From: Bryobacterales bacterium
GTDB taxonomy: Bacteria > Acidobacteriota > Terriglobia > Bryobacterales > Bryobacteraceae
DNA: 64,000 nt
Direction: 5' to 3'
NCBI GenBank assembly: GCA_003142185.1
Contig: PLOR01000102.1
Coordinates: 4,523 to 68,522, forward strand
The notes under the pieces were generated by a model that made no database searches, was not told where the DNA came from, and was given only the letters and a program-made list of their open reading frames with translations. Below are positions 29,514-39,000 of this stretch, in pieces (positions within the stretch are counted from its first letter, which is position 1; every line of letters begins with the position of its first letter). A program made the position numbers and the translations under genes.

Positions 29514-30023
29514 ATGAAATGGCTGTGGTTGCCCGGTGGGATTTTGATCTTGATGATTCTGGTGGGGGCGGTGGGCGCCATGCTTCCGGTCCGGCATCAC
29601 GCCACGCGCCGGGCTCGCTTCCGGCAGAGCCCGCAGGCTCTGTACTCGATTCTGGCGGGCCCGCCCGATTGGCGCTCGGATGTGAAAGGCTTCGGCCCGC
29701 TGCCCGATCGGGATGGCAGGAAGCAGTGGTGGGAACAGGACGGGCACGGGCAGAAGATCCGCTTCGAACTGGTGGAGGATTCCCCGCCCGCACGGCGCGC
29801 GGTACGCATCGCCGACCGTAACCTTCCCTTTGGCGGCACCTGGACGTTTGAGATCTCACCCGCGCCCGAGGGCGCCGATCTGCGCATCACGGAGGATGGC
29901 GAAGTGCGCAATGTGTTCTTCCGGTTTGTGTCCCGCTTTGTCATCGGCCACACGCGCAGCATCGAGTCGTTTTTCAAAGATCTCGGTGCCAAGACCGGCG
30001 ACCGCGTCGCCACGGAGGCGTAA
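29514..30023 (+). CDS. Membrane-anchored SRPBCC (START-like) domain protein
   Basis: 169 residues from ATG 29514 (GGAGG 4 bases upstream; upstream in-frame ATGs at 29487 and 29499 are possible). An N-terminal helix (MKWLWLPGGILILMILVGAV) anchors a helix-grip domain: FRQSPQALYSILAGPPDWRS, FELVEDSPPARRAVRIADRN, GTWTFEISPAPEGADLRITE, ending in a long helix. SRPBCC domains bind hydrophobic ligands. The next gene starts 2 bases later. Confidence 0.75.
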   Translation: MKWLWLPGGILILMILVGAVGAMLPVRHHATRRARFRQSPQALYSILAGPPDWRSDVKGFGPLPDRDGRKQWWEQDGHGQKIRFELVEDSPPARRAVRIADRNLPFGGTWTFEISPAPEGADLRITEDGEVRNVFFRFVSRFVIGHTRSIESFFKDLGAKTGDRVATEA

Positions 30024-30025
30024 CC

Positions 30026-30652
30026 ATGGGCCAGGAAAAAGAGTGCCGGCTGCGCCACGGCGAGCGCACGCTGGAGGGCAAGGCGTTGCTCGAGACCGAC
30101 CACCTGCTGTTTCGGGGCAGAGAGCGGCTGAAGATCCTGTTTCGCGACTTGAGCGGCGTAACAGCGGCGGGCGGCGTTCTCCGGCTGGAATGGGGCGGCG
30201 AGCGCGCGGACCTGGAGCTCGGGGCGGCAGCGGAGAAGTGGGCGCAGAAGATCTTGCATCCGCCCTCTCTCCTCGACAAGCTCGGCGTAAAGGCCGGCGC
30301 GACGGTTCGGATACAGGGCACGTTCGACGCCGAATTCTCCCGCGAGTTGAAAGCCGCGGGCGTCAAGGCGTCCGGCAAGATGGCCGACCTGATCTTCTTG
30401 GCAGCCGCTGGAACTGCAGACCTGACTCGCATTACCGGCTTGGCCCGCAAGCTCCAGCCGGCCGGCGGGCTGTGGGTGATCTATCCCAAGGGCGTCGAGA
30501 GGATTCGTGAGATCGACGTGATCGAAGCGGGCCGGGCAGCGGGGCTGAAGGATACCAAGGTGGTCAGTTTCTCTTCGACACACACGGGGCTGCGCTTCAC
30601 CATTCCGCTGGCGGCGAGGCAGGCGATCCGTGGCGCGGGCAGTCATGCCTGA
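30026..30652 (+). CDS. DUF3052-like protein
   Basis: 208 residues. The C-terminal half (KMADLIFLAAAGTADLTRIT, GGLWVIYPKGVERIREIDVI, AAGLKDTKVVSFSSTHTGLR) matches the DUF3052 fold, found in many Acidobacteria without known function. The N-terminal half is a small beta domain (RLRHGERTLEGKALLETDHL). It is joined to the SRPBCC gene with a 2-base gap and is probably cotranscribed. Confidence 0.75.
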   Translation: MGQEKECRLRHGERTLEGKALLETDHLLFRGRERLKILFRDLSGVTAAGGVLRLEWGGERADLELGAAAEKWAQKILHPPSLLDKLGVKAGATVRIQGTFDAEFSRELKAAGVKASGKMADLIFLAAAGTADLTRITGLARKLQPAGGLWVIYPKGVERIREIDVIEAGRAAGLKDTKVVSFSSTHTGLRFTIPLAARQAIRGAGSHA

Positions 30653-30769
30653 TGTGTCGAGATTCATCTCGACCTTTCTTCATTCGCTCGCTTCGCCGGG
30701 CGTCGGCAGGAATGCCGACGCGGTACGCAAGAGTGCGTGCGCCACGCCCGATCACATGATTGCGCGGAT

Positions 30770-30945
30770 CTACTGCGTGCGCCGCGCTTTTTGTGCGAGC
30801 GCGGCCAGTTCGTCCACACGCGGCCACTCTGACTTCGGCAGTTTGCCCTGGTCGCGCAGGCCGGCTAACAAGGCTCGGGCTTGCTCGTACTCGCCGGCGG
30901 CGGCCAGATAGTCGGTGCGGCGCTGGGCGGCTGTTGGATTGAGCT
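30770..30945 (-). pseudogene. C-terminal fragment with a TPR-like helix
   Basis: About 58 residues (RTDYLAAAGEYEQARALLAG, LPKSEWPRVDELAALAQKAR) read like the helical tail of a larger protein. Upstream the frame merges into the antisense of a hydrolase relic, so the 5' part is missing. It ends at a normal stop. Confidence 0.4.
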
Positions 30946-31390
30946 TGCGCGAGATCGATCCAGGTCTCGGCGATGTGCGCCTGTTCGCGAATCTGTTCAG
31001 GCCGACGGCTGATGGGCGGTATCCCGTCATCATGTCCGTCACGCCTTACGGCAAGGACAAGCTTCCCGATCGAGTCGCGAACTTTTTCATGCGCCTCTCC
31101 GGAGTCAAATTTGGCACCTCAGTTGCTCACGGCTGACGGGCTTCGAAGCACCTGATCCGGTGTACTGGGTCCGGCAAGGCTACGCCGTCCTTCAAGCGGA
31201 TGTTAGAGGCATGCACAAATCCGAAGGACACGCCGGAGTCCTCAGACAACAGGACGCGGAAGATTACTACGACCCGATCGAATGGGCGGCATCTCAACCT
31301 TGGTGTACCGGGCGAGTCGGTCTGATGGGTGTTTCCTACCTCGCGATGTCGCAATGGTACGTCGCGGCTCTCAGGCGGCGTGGTGCGCTG
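30945..31390 (+). pseudogene. Frameshifted CocE/NonD-family hydrolase fragment
   Basis: Two consecutive pieces of the same family in different frames. The first (VRLFANLFRPTADGRYPVIM, SVTPYGKDKLPDR) ends at a TGA at 31134-31136. The second, about 10 bases on, continues YWVRQGYAVLQADVRGMHKS, AEDYYDPIEWAASQPWCTGR and the nucleophile elbow GLMGVSYLAMSQW. After about 31390 the sequence becomes unrelated. The 5' end abuts an unrelated antisense fragment. It is a second relic of the family seen at 28850-29276, from a different subfamily. Confidence 0.7.
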
Positions 31391-31437
31391 GAACTTGCGC
31401 GGCGCGAAGTAACATGCGAAACCACTCTTATCGTGAG

Positions 31438-32397
31438 TCACCGCAGCGTCTCTCTTCCCGAGGCGAACGTCGGGTACTTGAGCCGCGGAAGCAGCTCCGC
31501 GCGCATGCGGCGCGTGTCGCAACAATGCGGGACGCGCCCCAGGCGCACAAAATCGCGAGTCAACGGCGCCACGGTACCGAACGCACCGGCGAATGCCTCG
31601 CTGGCCGTGGCCGCTGCCAGGATCATCCACCACGGCATGCGCCAGGGACGCGGCAAACCCCAAATCCGTGTGGCCCCATCCAGGAACTCCTGAATGGTGA
31701 TGGGCTCCTTGTCACCCAGGCAATAAGTGCCGCACACATCGTCATGGATTACTGCAGAGGCGGCCGCGTCGAGGAAATCGTCAATTTGGAGGAAGTGGTA
31801 GCAAGTGGGTTCGCGCCACACGCCGAGCAGACGCAATTGGGCCAGTCGCTGGGCCGCCTCCACCATTAGAATTCCCTTCCCATAGATCGTCCCGGAGCGC
31901 AGGATTACCGGGGTCGTCCGGGCGTCGCGGGCTCGCTCATACAGGATGCGCTCTTCCTCCAGACGGGTTCGGGCATGGGCCGAGACGGGCTTGCCGTCGA
32001 GGCGGTCGGTGGCCGGGTGTTCGGGGGTTGTCGGCCCTTCCACGTGGGGGAATGAAACCAGGACGATGCGCGCGACACGAGCAAGAATGGCCGCATCGAG
32101 CAGGTTGGAGAACCAGCGGGTATTGGACTCCGGCAGAAATCGCTGGGGCCGCGCACGGAACAGCACGCCGGCAAAGTGCACCACCGTATCCACTCCGTCC
32201 AGGCAGGGCGGCAAGGTTTCGGGCCGTGCCAGGTCCGCCTGAGCCTGCTCGATGCCAGGGATGGAGGCAAGCCCGGCGGGAAGCTTGCTGTGGTGGACCA
32301 TTGCGCGCACATGCTCGACAGTGCCGGCCAACCGGTATGCCAGGCGGCTACCCAGATTGCCGGCGGCGCCGGTGACCAGAACGCGGTGTGACTTCAT
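31438..32397 (-). CDS. NAD(P)-dependent epimerase/dehydratase (SDR family)
   Basis: 319 residues. The Rossmann motif is VLVTGAAGNLGSRLAYRLAG. VVHFAGVLFRARP and IVLVSFPHVEGP follow, then the atypical-SDR body (VILRSGTIYGKGILMVEAAQ). The usual YxxxK is not clear, as in many NmrA-like/atypical SDRs, so substrate and even catalysis are uncertain. C-terminal residues 245-319 are helical. It appears intact and stands between a broken hydrolase and an exported protein gene on the other strand. Confidence 0.82.
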   Translation of the reverse strand: MKSHRVLVTGAAGNLGSRLAYRLAGTVEHVRAMVHHSKLPAGLASIPGIEQAQADLARPETLPPCLDGVDTVVHFAGVLFRARPQRFLPESNTRWFSNLLDAAILARVARIVLVSFPHVEGPTTPEHPATDRLDGKPVSAHARTRLEEERILYERARDARTTPVILRSGTIYGKGILMVEAAQRLAQLRLLGVWREPTCYHFLQIDDFLDAAASAVIHDDVCGTYCLGDKEPITIQEFLDGATRIWGLPRPWRMPWWMILAAATASEAFAGAFGTVAPLTRDFVRLGRVPHCCDTRRMRAELLPRLKYPTFASGRETLR

Positions 32398-32469
32398 CGC
32401 GGAAGAAAAATCTCCCTGAGGTTATCACACCCGGGCAGATCGAAGTTGCAAACTGATAGACTCCATTTT

Positions 32470-32982
32470 GTGAGCGCGACAAACATCCTGTTGTTGGGAT
32501 CATTATTTCTCTGTTCCGAAATGGCGTTCGCACAGCCGGTCGATAAGGACCCTCTGGCCATCGTCGAGCTCGGCGGAGCAGCCGGCTGGAGTCTCAAGAA
32601 CGGCGGATCGACCTTCGGCGCGGACGCCGCTGTTGAAGTCACGCCCATAGAGAACTGGCTAGAACTTGAAGCGGGCGTCACACCATTATTCAGCCGCCAT
32701 CAATCGACAGAATGGAATACCGACCTGCTGTTTAAGAAGCCGTGGACGCTTTCCAAGAAAGCGGAGTTAATGGCCGGCGTTGGCCCGGAGTGGGTTCATA
32801 CGAGGGAGCCCGGTATGAGAGCGAACTCAATAGCGGGCGAAGCCGTGCTGGATTTTATGTTCTGGCCCAGCGGAAAGCATAAATTCGGCTGGTTCCTCGA
32901 ACCGGCCTACGATTACAACTTCGCGCGAGGGCATGAACGATCCTTCGGCATAAGCGGCGGTCTGCTAATCGCAATCCCGTGA
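32470..32982 (+). CDS. Exported beta-rich protein, outer-membrane-barrel-like
   Basis: 170 residues from GTG 32470; an upstream TTG at 32446 is less likely. A signal peptide (TNILLLGSLFLCSEMAFAQ) precedes alternating strands (AIVELGGAAGWSLKNGGSTF, LELEAGVTPLFSR, AELMAGVGPEWVH, FGWFLEPAYDYNF) and a hydrophobic last strand (FGISGGLLIAIP). This suits a small outer-membrane barrel. Its start is 72 bases from the divergent SDR gene. Function unknown. Confidence 0.65.
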   Translation: MSATNILLLGSLFLCSEMAFAQPVDKDPLAIVELGGAAGWSLKNGGSTFGADAAVEVTPIENWLELEAGVTPLFSRHQSTEWNTDLLFKKPWTLSKKAELMAGVGPEWVHTREPGMRANSIAGEAVLDFMFWPSGKHKFGWFLEPAYDYNFARGHERSFGISGGLLIAIP

Positions 32983-33333
32983 CGCTGCTTGAACTCCAAG
33001 AACGGAACCTCGCCGCTTGGGCCGGCAGGGAAAAGCTACCGATATCAGGTCATAACGGGCCGATTCGCGCAATTGCCGCCGGCGTGCACTTCCCCGAATG
33101 CCGTTTCGGGACCCCTTGAGCGGCAGAAGTCCGAGATGGCGACTCACGTCCAAGTGGGCTGCTCGATCAGACGCTGAACCTTGGCTGGGTTTGTGGCCGC
33201 TCTAGACGGAAGGGAGTGGACCAGACGGGGTGTCAACAACGAATGAAGATGATTGGGAGTAATCTAATAGTGCCGCACGGCGAAATGGAAATTGCGGCTA
33301 AAATGCTGCCGCGGCTCAGAGGACGCCCAAAAA
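32983..33333. other. Spacer with dispersed repeat, no gene
   Basis: 351 bases between two plus-strand exported-protein genes. The dispersed repeat at 33034-33058 is the only recognised element; no coding sequence is supported. Confidence 0.55.
33034..33058 (+). repeat. Dispersed intergenic repeat, copy D
   Basis: Reads AGCTACCGATATCAGG then TCATAACGG, preceded by GGCCGGCAGGGAA. The lead-in GGCCGGC is shared with copy E. Confidence 0.55.
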
Positions 33334-35244
33334 ATGCGACATGCGGTGGGGGCTATCTCCGTTTTATTAGCCATCGGCGCACTCCCGGCCCTAGCGGACC
33401 AATTGCCAGCCGCTTGCGGCGGGGTCGGCGCGAAAAGCTATACTCCTCCTCTTGTGACTATTCCCGCTGTGGTTCTTGATCGTGGCACGGTGATCACGGT
33501 CACGAATGCCACGATGGCGATTAATGGCGACACGTCTTCGGTGGCGGCGCTGGTTGCCAATCCCGGCCCGGACGGAATCTCTCTCCAGGAAGCCGTCATG
33601 GCTACCAACAGCGACCCGGGCACTTGGAACATCCAGTTCGCCCCTGCTCTGAAGGGATCCACGATCGTCGTCGATTCGGGATTTGCCAAAGGATTGACCT
33701 TCTTAACCGGAGGCAATGTCACCATTAACGGCGACATCGATGGCGGCGGGAAGCCCGATATCACGCTCACCAGCCTCTCGGGAGCCACAACTATTTTTGT
33801 TCTTTCCGGGGGCAACACCATCAACGGGCTGGCTCTTCAGAACTGTGGGATCTGTGTTGAGGTCCAGCGTCCGTCGGCGAAATTCCAGCTTCCCGCGGTC
33901 ACGGGGACAACGTTCTCCAACATCACCATCAGCAACCTGGTGTTTTCGAACATCCAATATGCCGGGATCGCATTCTCGCCGGACGACACATCTTCCGCCC
34001 TGGTCACGGGGAACACCTGGGACCATATTCAAATAACCGGCAACACCATCACCGGCAGCGAATCCGGCCCGCTGCTGGGTATCGATTTGGGGCTAAGCGA
34101 CGCCGGTGATACCTTGCAGCACACCACCATTGCCAACAACAATATTGTGCTTCCCATGCCAGGCGCGGGAGGCATCTCGATGAACTTCGGAAGCGGGCTC
34201 GGGTCGACGAACAACCAAGCCCTCGATACCTTGATCGCGAACAATGTCATTTCAGCCGCTCCTGCCTCATTTGGGATTCGCCTGGCGACAGGAGTGGGCA
34301 GCGCGTCGGCGAACTTGATTGACGGCGTGCAGGTTATTGGCAACCAGATCGGCCTCATTGGCCAGACCGCGTCAGCAAACGAATTGGGGATCGGCATCAA
34401 CGTGGTAAGCGGAGATGCGGCCAGCGACGACGAGTACCCATCCCTGCGGCCGATTCAGTATTCGGAGAACAACATCGCGCGAAATATCGACATTCTCTCG
34501 AACACCATCGGAGAAGCCGGTGGCTTCGGAATCTTCGCTCAAGCGGCGTGCTGCGGGAACAGCAACAACACGATCGACAATCTCTCCATACTGGGAAATA
34601 CGTTGACGGGTGTGCAACTCATGGGCGGAGCCAGCGGTGGGTTCTTCAGCAGGCCCTCGACCGGGAATAGGCTATCCAACGTGCTTGTGCAGGCGAACAC
34701 CATCCACAGCTCAGTCCTTCCCGGAAACCCCAACTTCAACCTAGACGCCGCAGTCGCTAGCGCGGGAATTACTGTCATTGCAGGATGGGCGGAGCCGGGA
34801 AATAGCGTGAATCGCATCTGGATTGCCAATAACGACGTAAACACGGCGTTCATCGGAATTGGCATTGTCGGAGGATCGGGAGCCGGGCAAGGACCGGCTG
34901 ACCCTCCTTCTCTAGCCGACAATAATGTCGTGGCACGTCCGCAGATCTTTTGTAACCAGATAGACCAGCTTCCCACCCTTGGTGTTGCGCCCGGCTCCGG
35001 AATCAATGGCATCAACGTGACGGCCGGGTTTGAAACCGCGAGTGGAAACCAGGTGCTGCAGGTGCGCGTGGAAAACAATCTGATCGCGGGGGCGCTTAGC
35101 GATGCGTCCTTTTTCGCTAACCTGGGCGACGGTGCGTCGGGAAATTCGATATCGGGTTCAAGAGTCTCTGTACCCGTAAGCTGTGATCCACCAACTCCGC
35201 CCATGCCGCCGAAAAACGGCCCGTGTGGAAGGCGTCCACTTTGA
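33334..35244 (+). CDS. Secreted right-handed beta-helix protein without TIGR03437 end
   Basis: 636 residues from ATG 33334 (AGAGGA upstream). It is a close paralog of 24707-27178: the signal peptide (AISVLLAIGALPALADQLPA) and the first helix coils (GTVITVTNATMAINGDTSS, GNVTINGDIDGGGKPDITL) align over most of the length. It stops shortly after the beta-helix (NGPCGRRPL), where the paralog continues into TIGR03437. The end after RVSVPVSCDPPTPP is Pro-rich and atypical, so the C-terminal domain may have been lost. Directly after the stop lies a 15-base tandem repeat (TTACGAGGGAACC, 35249 and 35264). Confidence 0.82.
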   Translation: MRHAVGAISVLLAIGALPALADQLPAACGGVGAKSYTPPLVTIPAVVLDRGTVITVTNATMAINGDTSSVAALVANPGPDGISLQEAVMATNSDPGTWNIQFAPALKGSTIVVDSGFAKGLTFLTGGNVTINGDIDGGGKPDITLTSLSGATTIFVLSGGNTINGLALQNCGICVEVQRPSAKFQLPAVTGTTFSNITISNLVFSNIQYAGIAFSPDDTSSALVTGNTWDHIQITGNTITGSESGPLLGIDLGLSDAGDTLQHTTIANNNIVLPMPGAGGISMNFGSGLGSTNNQALDTLIANNVISAAPASFGIRLATGVGSASANLIDGVQVIGNQIGLIGQTASANELGIGINVVSGDAASDDEYPSLRPIQYSENNIARNIDILSNTIGEAGGFGIFAQAACCGNSNNTIDNLSILGNTLTGVQLMGGASGGFFSRPSTGNRLSNVLVQANTIHSSVLPGNPNFNLDAAVASAGITVIAGWAEPGNSVNRIWIANNDVNTAFIGIGIVGGSGAGQGPADPPSLADNNVVARPQIFCNQIDQLPTLGVAPGSGINGINVTAGFETASGNQVLQVRVENNLIAGALSDASFFANLGDGASGNSISGSRVSVPVSCDPPTPPMPPKNGPCGRRPL

Positions 35245-35391
35245 CGTCTTACGAGGGAACCCGTTACGAGGGAACCAGCGGATGTGCGCCAGTCGACGCG
35301 CCCCATATGTCGAGTTGTGGGAGATCACTCCGCCGGTTCCGGTCACAGCAGTCGGCGTCGCTGCCGCCTGATAATCTAGTCGGACAAGGCC

Positions 35392-35676
35392 ATGACCGAA
35401 CTTCAACGCTCCCGCGCTGAACTCCGCGCCGCAGTGATGCTGGCCGGCAAGGAGATCCGCAAGCTGAACTTCGGGAGAGCTGACAGCCCCGTGCTTGCGC
35501 TGCTTCGCCGCCTTCTGCGGGACGCTCGCGCCATCACACGCAAAGAGGGAATCACCACGCGGGTCCGGCTGGCCCTGAGGCCCGAATCAGGCCGGCGGGA
35601 TAGCTTCCGATATGGCGCGATAACGCTGCCGCGGAACTGCCGTCGCCACGGGCCGGCCGCATCGCCATTTTCATAG
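35392..35676 (+). CDS. Small basic helical protein, C-terminus altered by a repeat
   Basis: 94 residues from ATG 35392 (AAGG just upstream). The first 65 residues (LQRSRAELRAAVMLAGKEIR, SPVLALLRRLLRDARAITRK) look coding and helical. From about residue 70 the frame runs through dispersed repeat E, so the natural end was probably replaced when the repeat inserted. No family recognised. Confidence 0.4.
   Translation: MTELQRSRAELRAAVMLAGKEIRKLNFGRADSPVLALLRRLLRDARAITRKEGITTRVRLALRPESGRRDSFRYGAITLPRNCRRHGPAASPFS
35602..35627 (+). repeat. Dispersed intergenic repeat, copy E
   Basis: Reads AGCTTCCGATATGGCG then CGATAACGCT, followed by GCCGCGGAACTGCCG, which is similar to the sequence after copies A and D. 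It lies inside the 3' part of a small ORF. Confidence 0.55.
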
Positions 35677-36061
35677 AACGGCGTTTCACGGGAGGAACCC
35701 GGTCTGCGACACGATCCCATTCCCGAACTTCGTCCAACGGGACTTCTTGGGAGCTTGGGAACCCACTTCTGGCGGTTGCGCGTTAGACCGGAAGTAGTTC
35801 CTGGGTACGGTCGCGAGCGGGCGAGTCCACCAAACTGCGACGGTGGCAGCCAAGACTTCGATGTTCCGACCACGCTTCTGAAATCACCGAGTGAATGGTC
35901 AGAACGCCGACGAGGGCGCCGCAACAAGCTTCGTCGGGAGGTGAGACTGTCGGCCGATCCGCTGAACTCCACCTCCCGCCGCGCCCTCGGGGCAGTGCAG
36001 TGTTAGGCGCCGTCTCCGAATGCCGGCTTGAATGCCTCGCGTAGTTTTGGCTGCGGACGCC
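35677..36061. other. Spacer, nothing recognised
   Basis: 385 bases between the small basic ORF and the 3' end of the giant minus-strand gene. ORFs across it are Arg-rich shadows without ribosome sites. Confidence 0.5.
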
Positions 36062-39000
36062 TCATTGGCCCACTGTCACGAAAACGTCTGGTTGCGATGT
36101 TGCGCCATCCACCTCTACCAGCAGCGGCTGGTCGCCTGTGGGCACGTTCGGCACGGTCACGTTCAACTGGTACAGACCCGGTTCCACCAAGCCGGCCCAG
36201 ATGGGCTGTGCGGAGGCACCACCGATCATCACCGTGGCTGAACCCACCAGCGGCGCGGCGCCCGAAAACAGTGTCCCAGGTGGCACGGATGGGTTGGTAG
36301 CACCGAGTCCGGTGGCATAGAGTTCGAGAACGTCGCCGGGCCGGGCTGGACGCGTTGTCGTCGCCGATCCGAACAATCCGGCCGGCCCCAGGTAATCGTA
36401 AGTGCCATCGTTGTTCAAAACGACGGCTGCGGCGTACTTGTTGCCGCCGGGACCGAACGTAAATACGCCAGGCGCTTCCGGGCTTATAGTTGCAAAGGCC
36501 GCGGGGCTCACGACCGTGTTATTCGTCACCACGACGCTCACGGGGCCGGTCTGACCGGTCAGTGGCACCTGAACGTTCAATTGCGTCGGGCTGATGTAGG
36601 AGAGCGCGGCAGGTAAGCCGGCAATGGTCACACTCACGCCGTCGAGAGTAGTGGGTAAGCTTCCAGCGACGAAGTCGCTGCTCTGCCACGCACGCGTCGA
36701 GTTGGACAGGTTCGTGCCGAAGATTGAGACCCAGGAACCGTCCTCGATCCCCGGCTGGAAACTGGCGGCATTCAGCACGGCCGCAATGGAAGGGGCAGGC
36801 GCAATCACTGTGAAATCGCCTACTCCCGCCGCGATCCCGCCGCCCCCGGAAACGCTGAACTGGGGTGTAGCTTGGTTCCCGGCCGTGGCCGTAATGGCGA
36901 CCGCGACCGTTACTGGCGGATACGAAGCCCCGCCAACCAGCGCGTCGCTACGCGTGCATTGGTTGGCGGAGCAATTCCAGCCCGCGCCCGACAAGGAGGT
37001 GACAGTCATACCCGTGGGCACGGAAGCCGTGAATGTTACCGGCCCGCTGGTGGATCCTGCGTAGGCCGCGTTGGATATGGTGACGGCGTAGCTTCCCGAT
37101 TGACCGGTGACGAACTTGCCTGTGTGAGCAGACTGCACGGTAAAGATGGGCTGAAGGCCGCTGGGGATCAGCACGCGGACCTCGTTGTAGAACTGGTCGG
37201 CGATATACAGGTTGCCGGAGGAGTCCAGGAACAGGCCCGTCGGATAGGAAAGGGTGGCGTTGGTCGGCACGCCGCCGTCGCCCGCATAGTACCAGTTCAC
37301 GTCGCTATTGCCGGCCACCGTATCGATCACGCCGGCTGGGTTCACCATGCGGATGCGGTTGTTGCCTGCGTCGGCGATGTAGAGATCGCCCGCGGAATCC
37401 ACGGCGACTCCCAAAGGCGAACTAAATTGCGCACTGGTGGCTGAACCTCCATCGCCGGAGTATCCGCTGACGCCGTTACCAGCCACCGTTGTGATGGTGC
37501 CATTGGTGTCGACCTTTCGAACCACGGAATTGTTGCTGTCCGCGATATAAAGACTGCCGACGGAGTCAACCGCAATTGCGGATGGCAAGCTCAGTTCCGC
37601 GGCTGTCGCCGGGCCGCCGTCGCCGGCATAACCAAAGGTGCCGTTCCCCGCGACTGTCGTGATCGTCCCAGTGGCGCTCACCTTGCGGATGACGTTGTTA
37701 CCGGAGTCCGCGAGGTAAAAGTTGCCCCTCGAATCCACTGCCATGCCGCTGGGCCCGCGGAGCTGCGCCTGCGCGGCCGGGCCGCCATCCCCCGAATATC
37801 CGGCGGTCCCGCTGCCCGCCACGGTTGCGATCATTCCGTCCGCCGCCACTATCCGGATACGACTGTTGCCGCTATCGGAAATATACACGGCGCCGGATGT
37901 GTCGGTTGCGACGCCGCGCGGCTGGTTCAACTGAGCGCTAACTGCCGGTCCACCATCGCCGGAATACCCGGCGACGCCGGTACCGGCCAGCGTTGTAATC
38001 GTGCCGTCAGCCGCGATCTTGCGGACCGAGTTGTGACCGGTGTCTGCGACGTACACATTCCCGTTCTTGTCTTTTGCGACGGCGTTCGGCGTGTTCAAGC
38101 TCCCGAAAACCGCCGGCGCGCTATCGCCGAACGTGGAGCCAACGATGGTGCCGATGTTTCCGCCTGAGACCTCGCGAATGCGCCAGTTGGCCTGATCGGC
38201 TATATAGAGATTGCCGGCGTTGTCCAACGTGACACCCACGGGCAGAGATAGCGCGGCAGAAGTGGCCGGTCCGCCGTCGCCGAAATAACCAAGGGTGCCG
38301 TTCCCCGCAACGGTCGTAATGGTTCCGGCGGTGCTCACCTTGCGGATGACGTAGTTGGAAGTGTCGGCGATGTGCAAATTCCCGCTGGCGTCAATCGCGA
38401 CGGCGCCGGGGTAGCGCAGTTCGGCCTGGATGGCCGGGCCGCCATCGCCCGCATATCCAGGCGCCCCGTTGCCCGCCGCGGTTGTGATCGTGCCGCCGGA
38501 ATCGACTTTCCGAATTCTGTTGTTGAGCGTGTCCGCGATATACAAGTTGCCCGCCGCGTCAAGGGCGATGCCCCTGGCAATGAATAGTTGCGCACTGGTT
38601 GCCGGGCCGCCATCGCCGGAGTATCCCGGTGTCCCGTTGCCTGCGATAGTCTTGATCGTGCCGGAGGGATCGACCTCTCGCACGACGGCGCCCGTCTGGT
38701 CGAGAATGAACAGATCGCCGGCCCTATCCACCGCGACGCCATCGGGTTGGGACAATTGGGCCGAAATGGCCGGTCCGCCATCGCCTGAGTATCCGCCATC
38801 GCCTAAGGATCCGGCCACGCTGTTCCCAGCCACGGCCGTGATGATTCCGCCGGTGCTCACCTCGCGGACGCAATTGTTGCCCGTGTCGGCGATGTAGAGG
38901 TTGCCTGAGGCGTCGAGCGCCAGGCCCTCCGGCGAATTCAACTTGGCGTCGAGGGCTGGTCCGTCATCGCCGGAAAAGCCGAGTTCCCCCGTTCCAGCTA

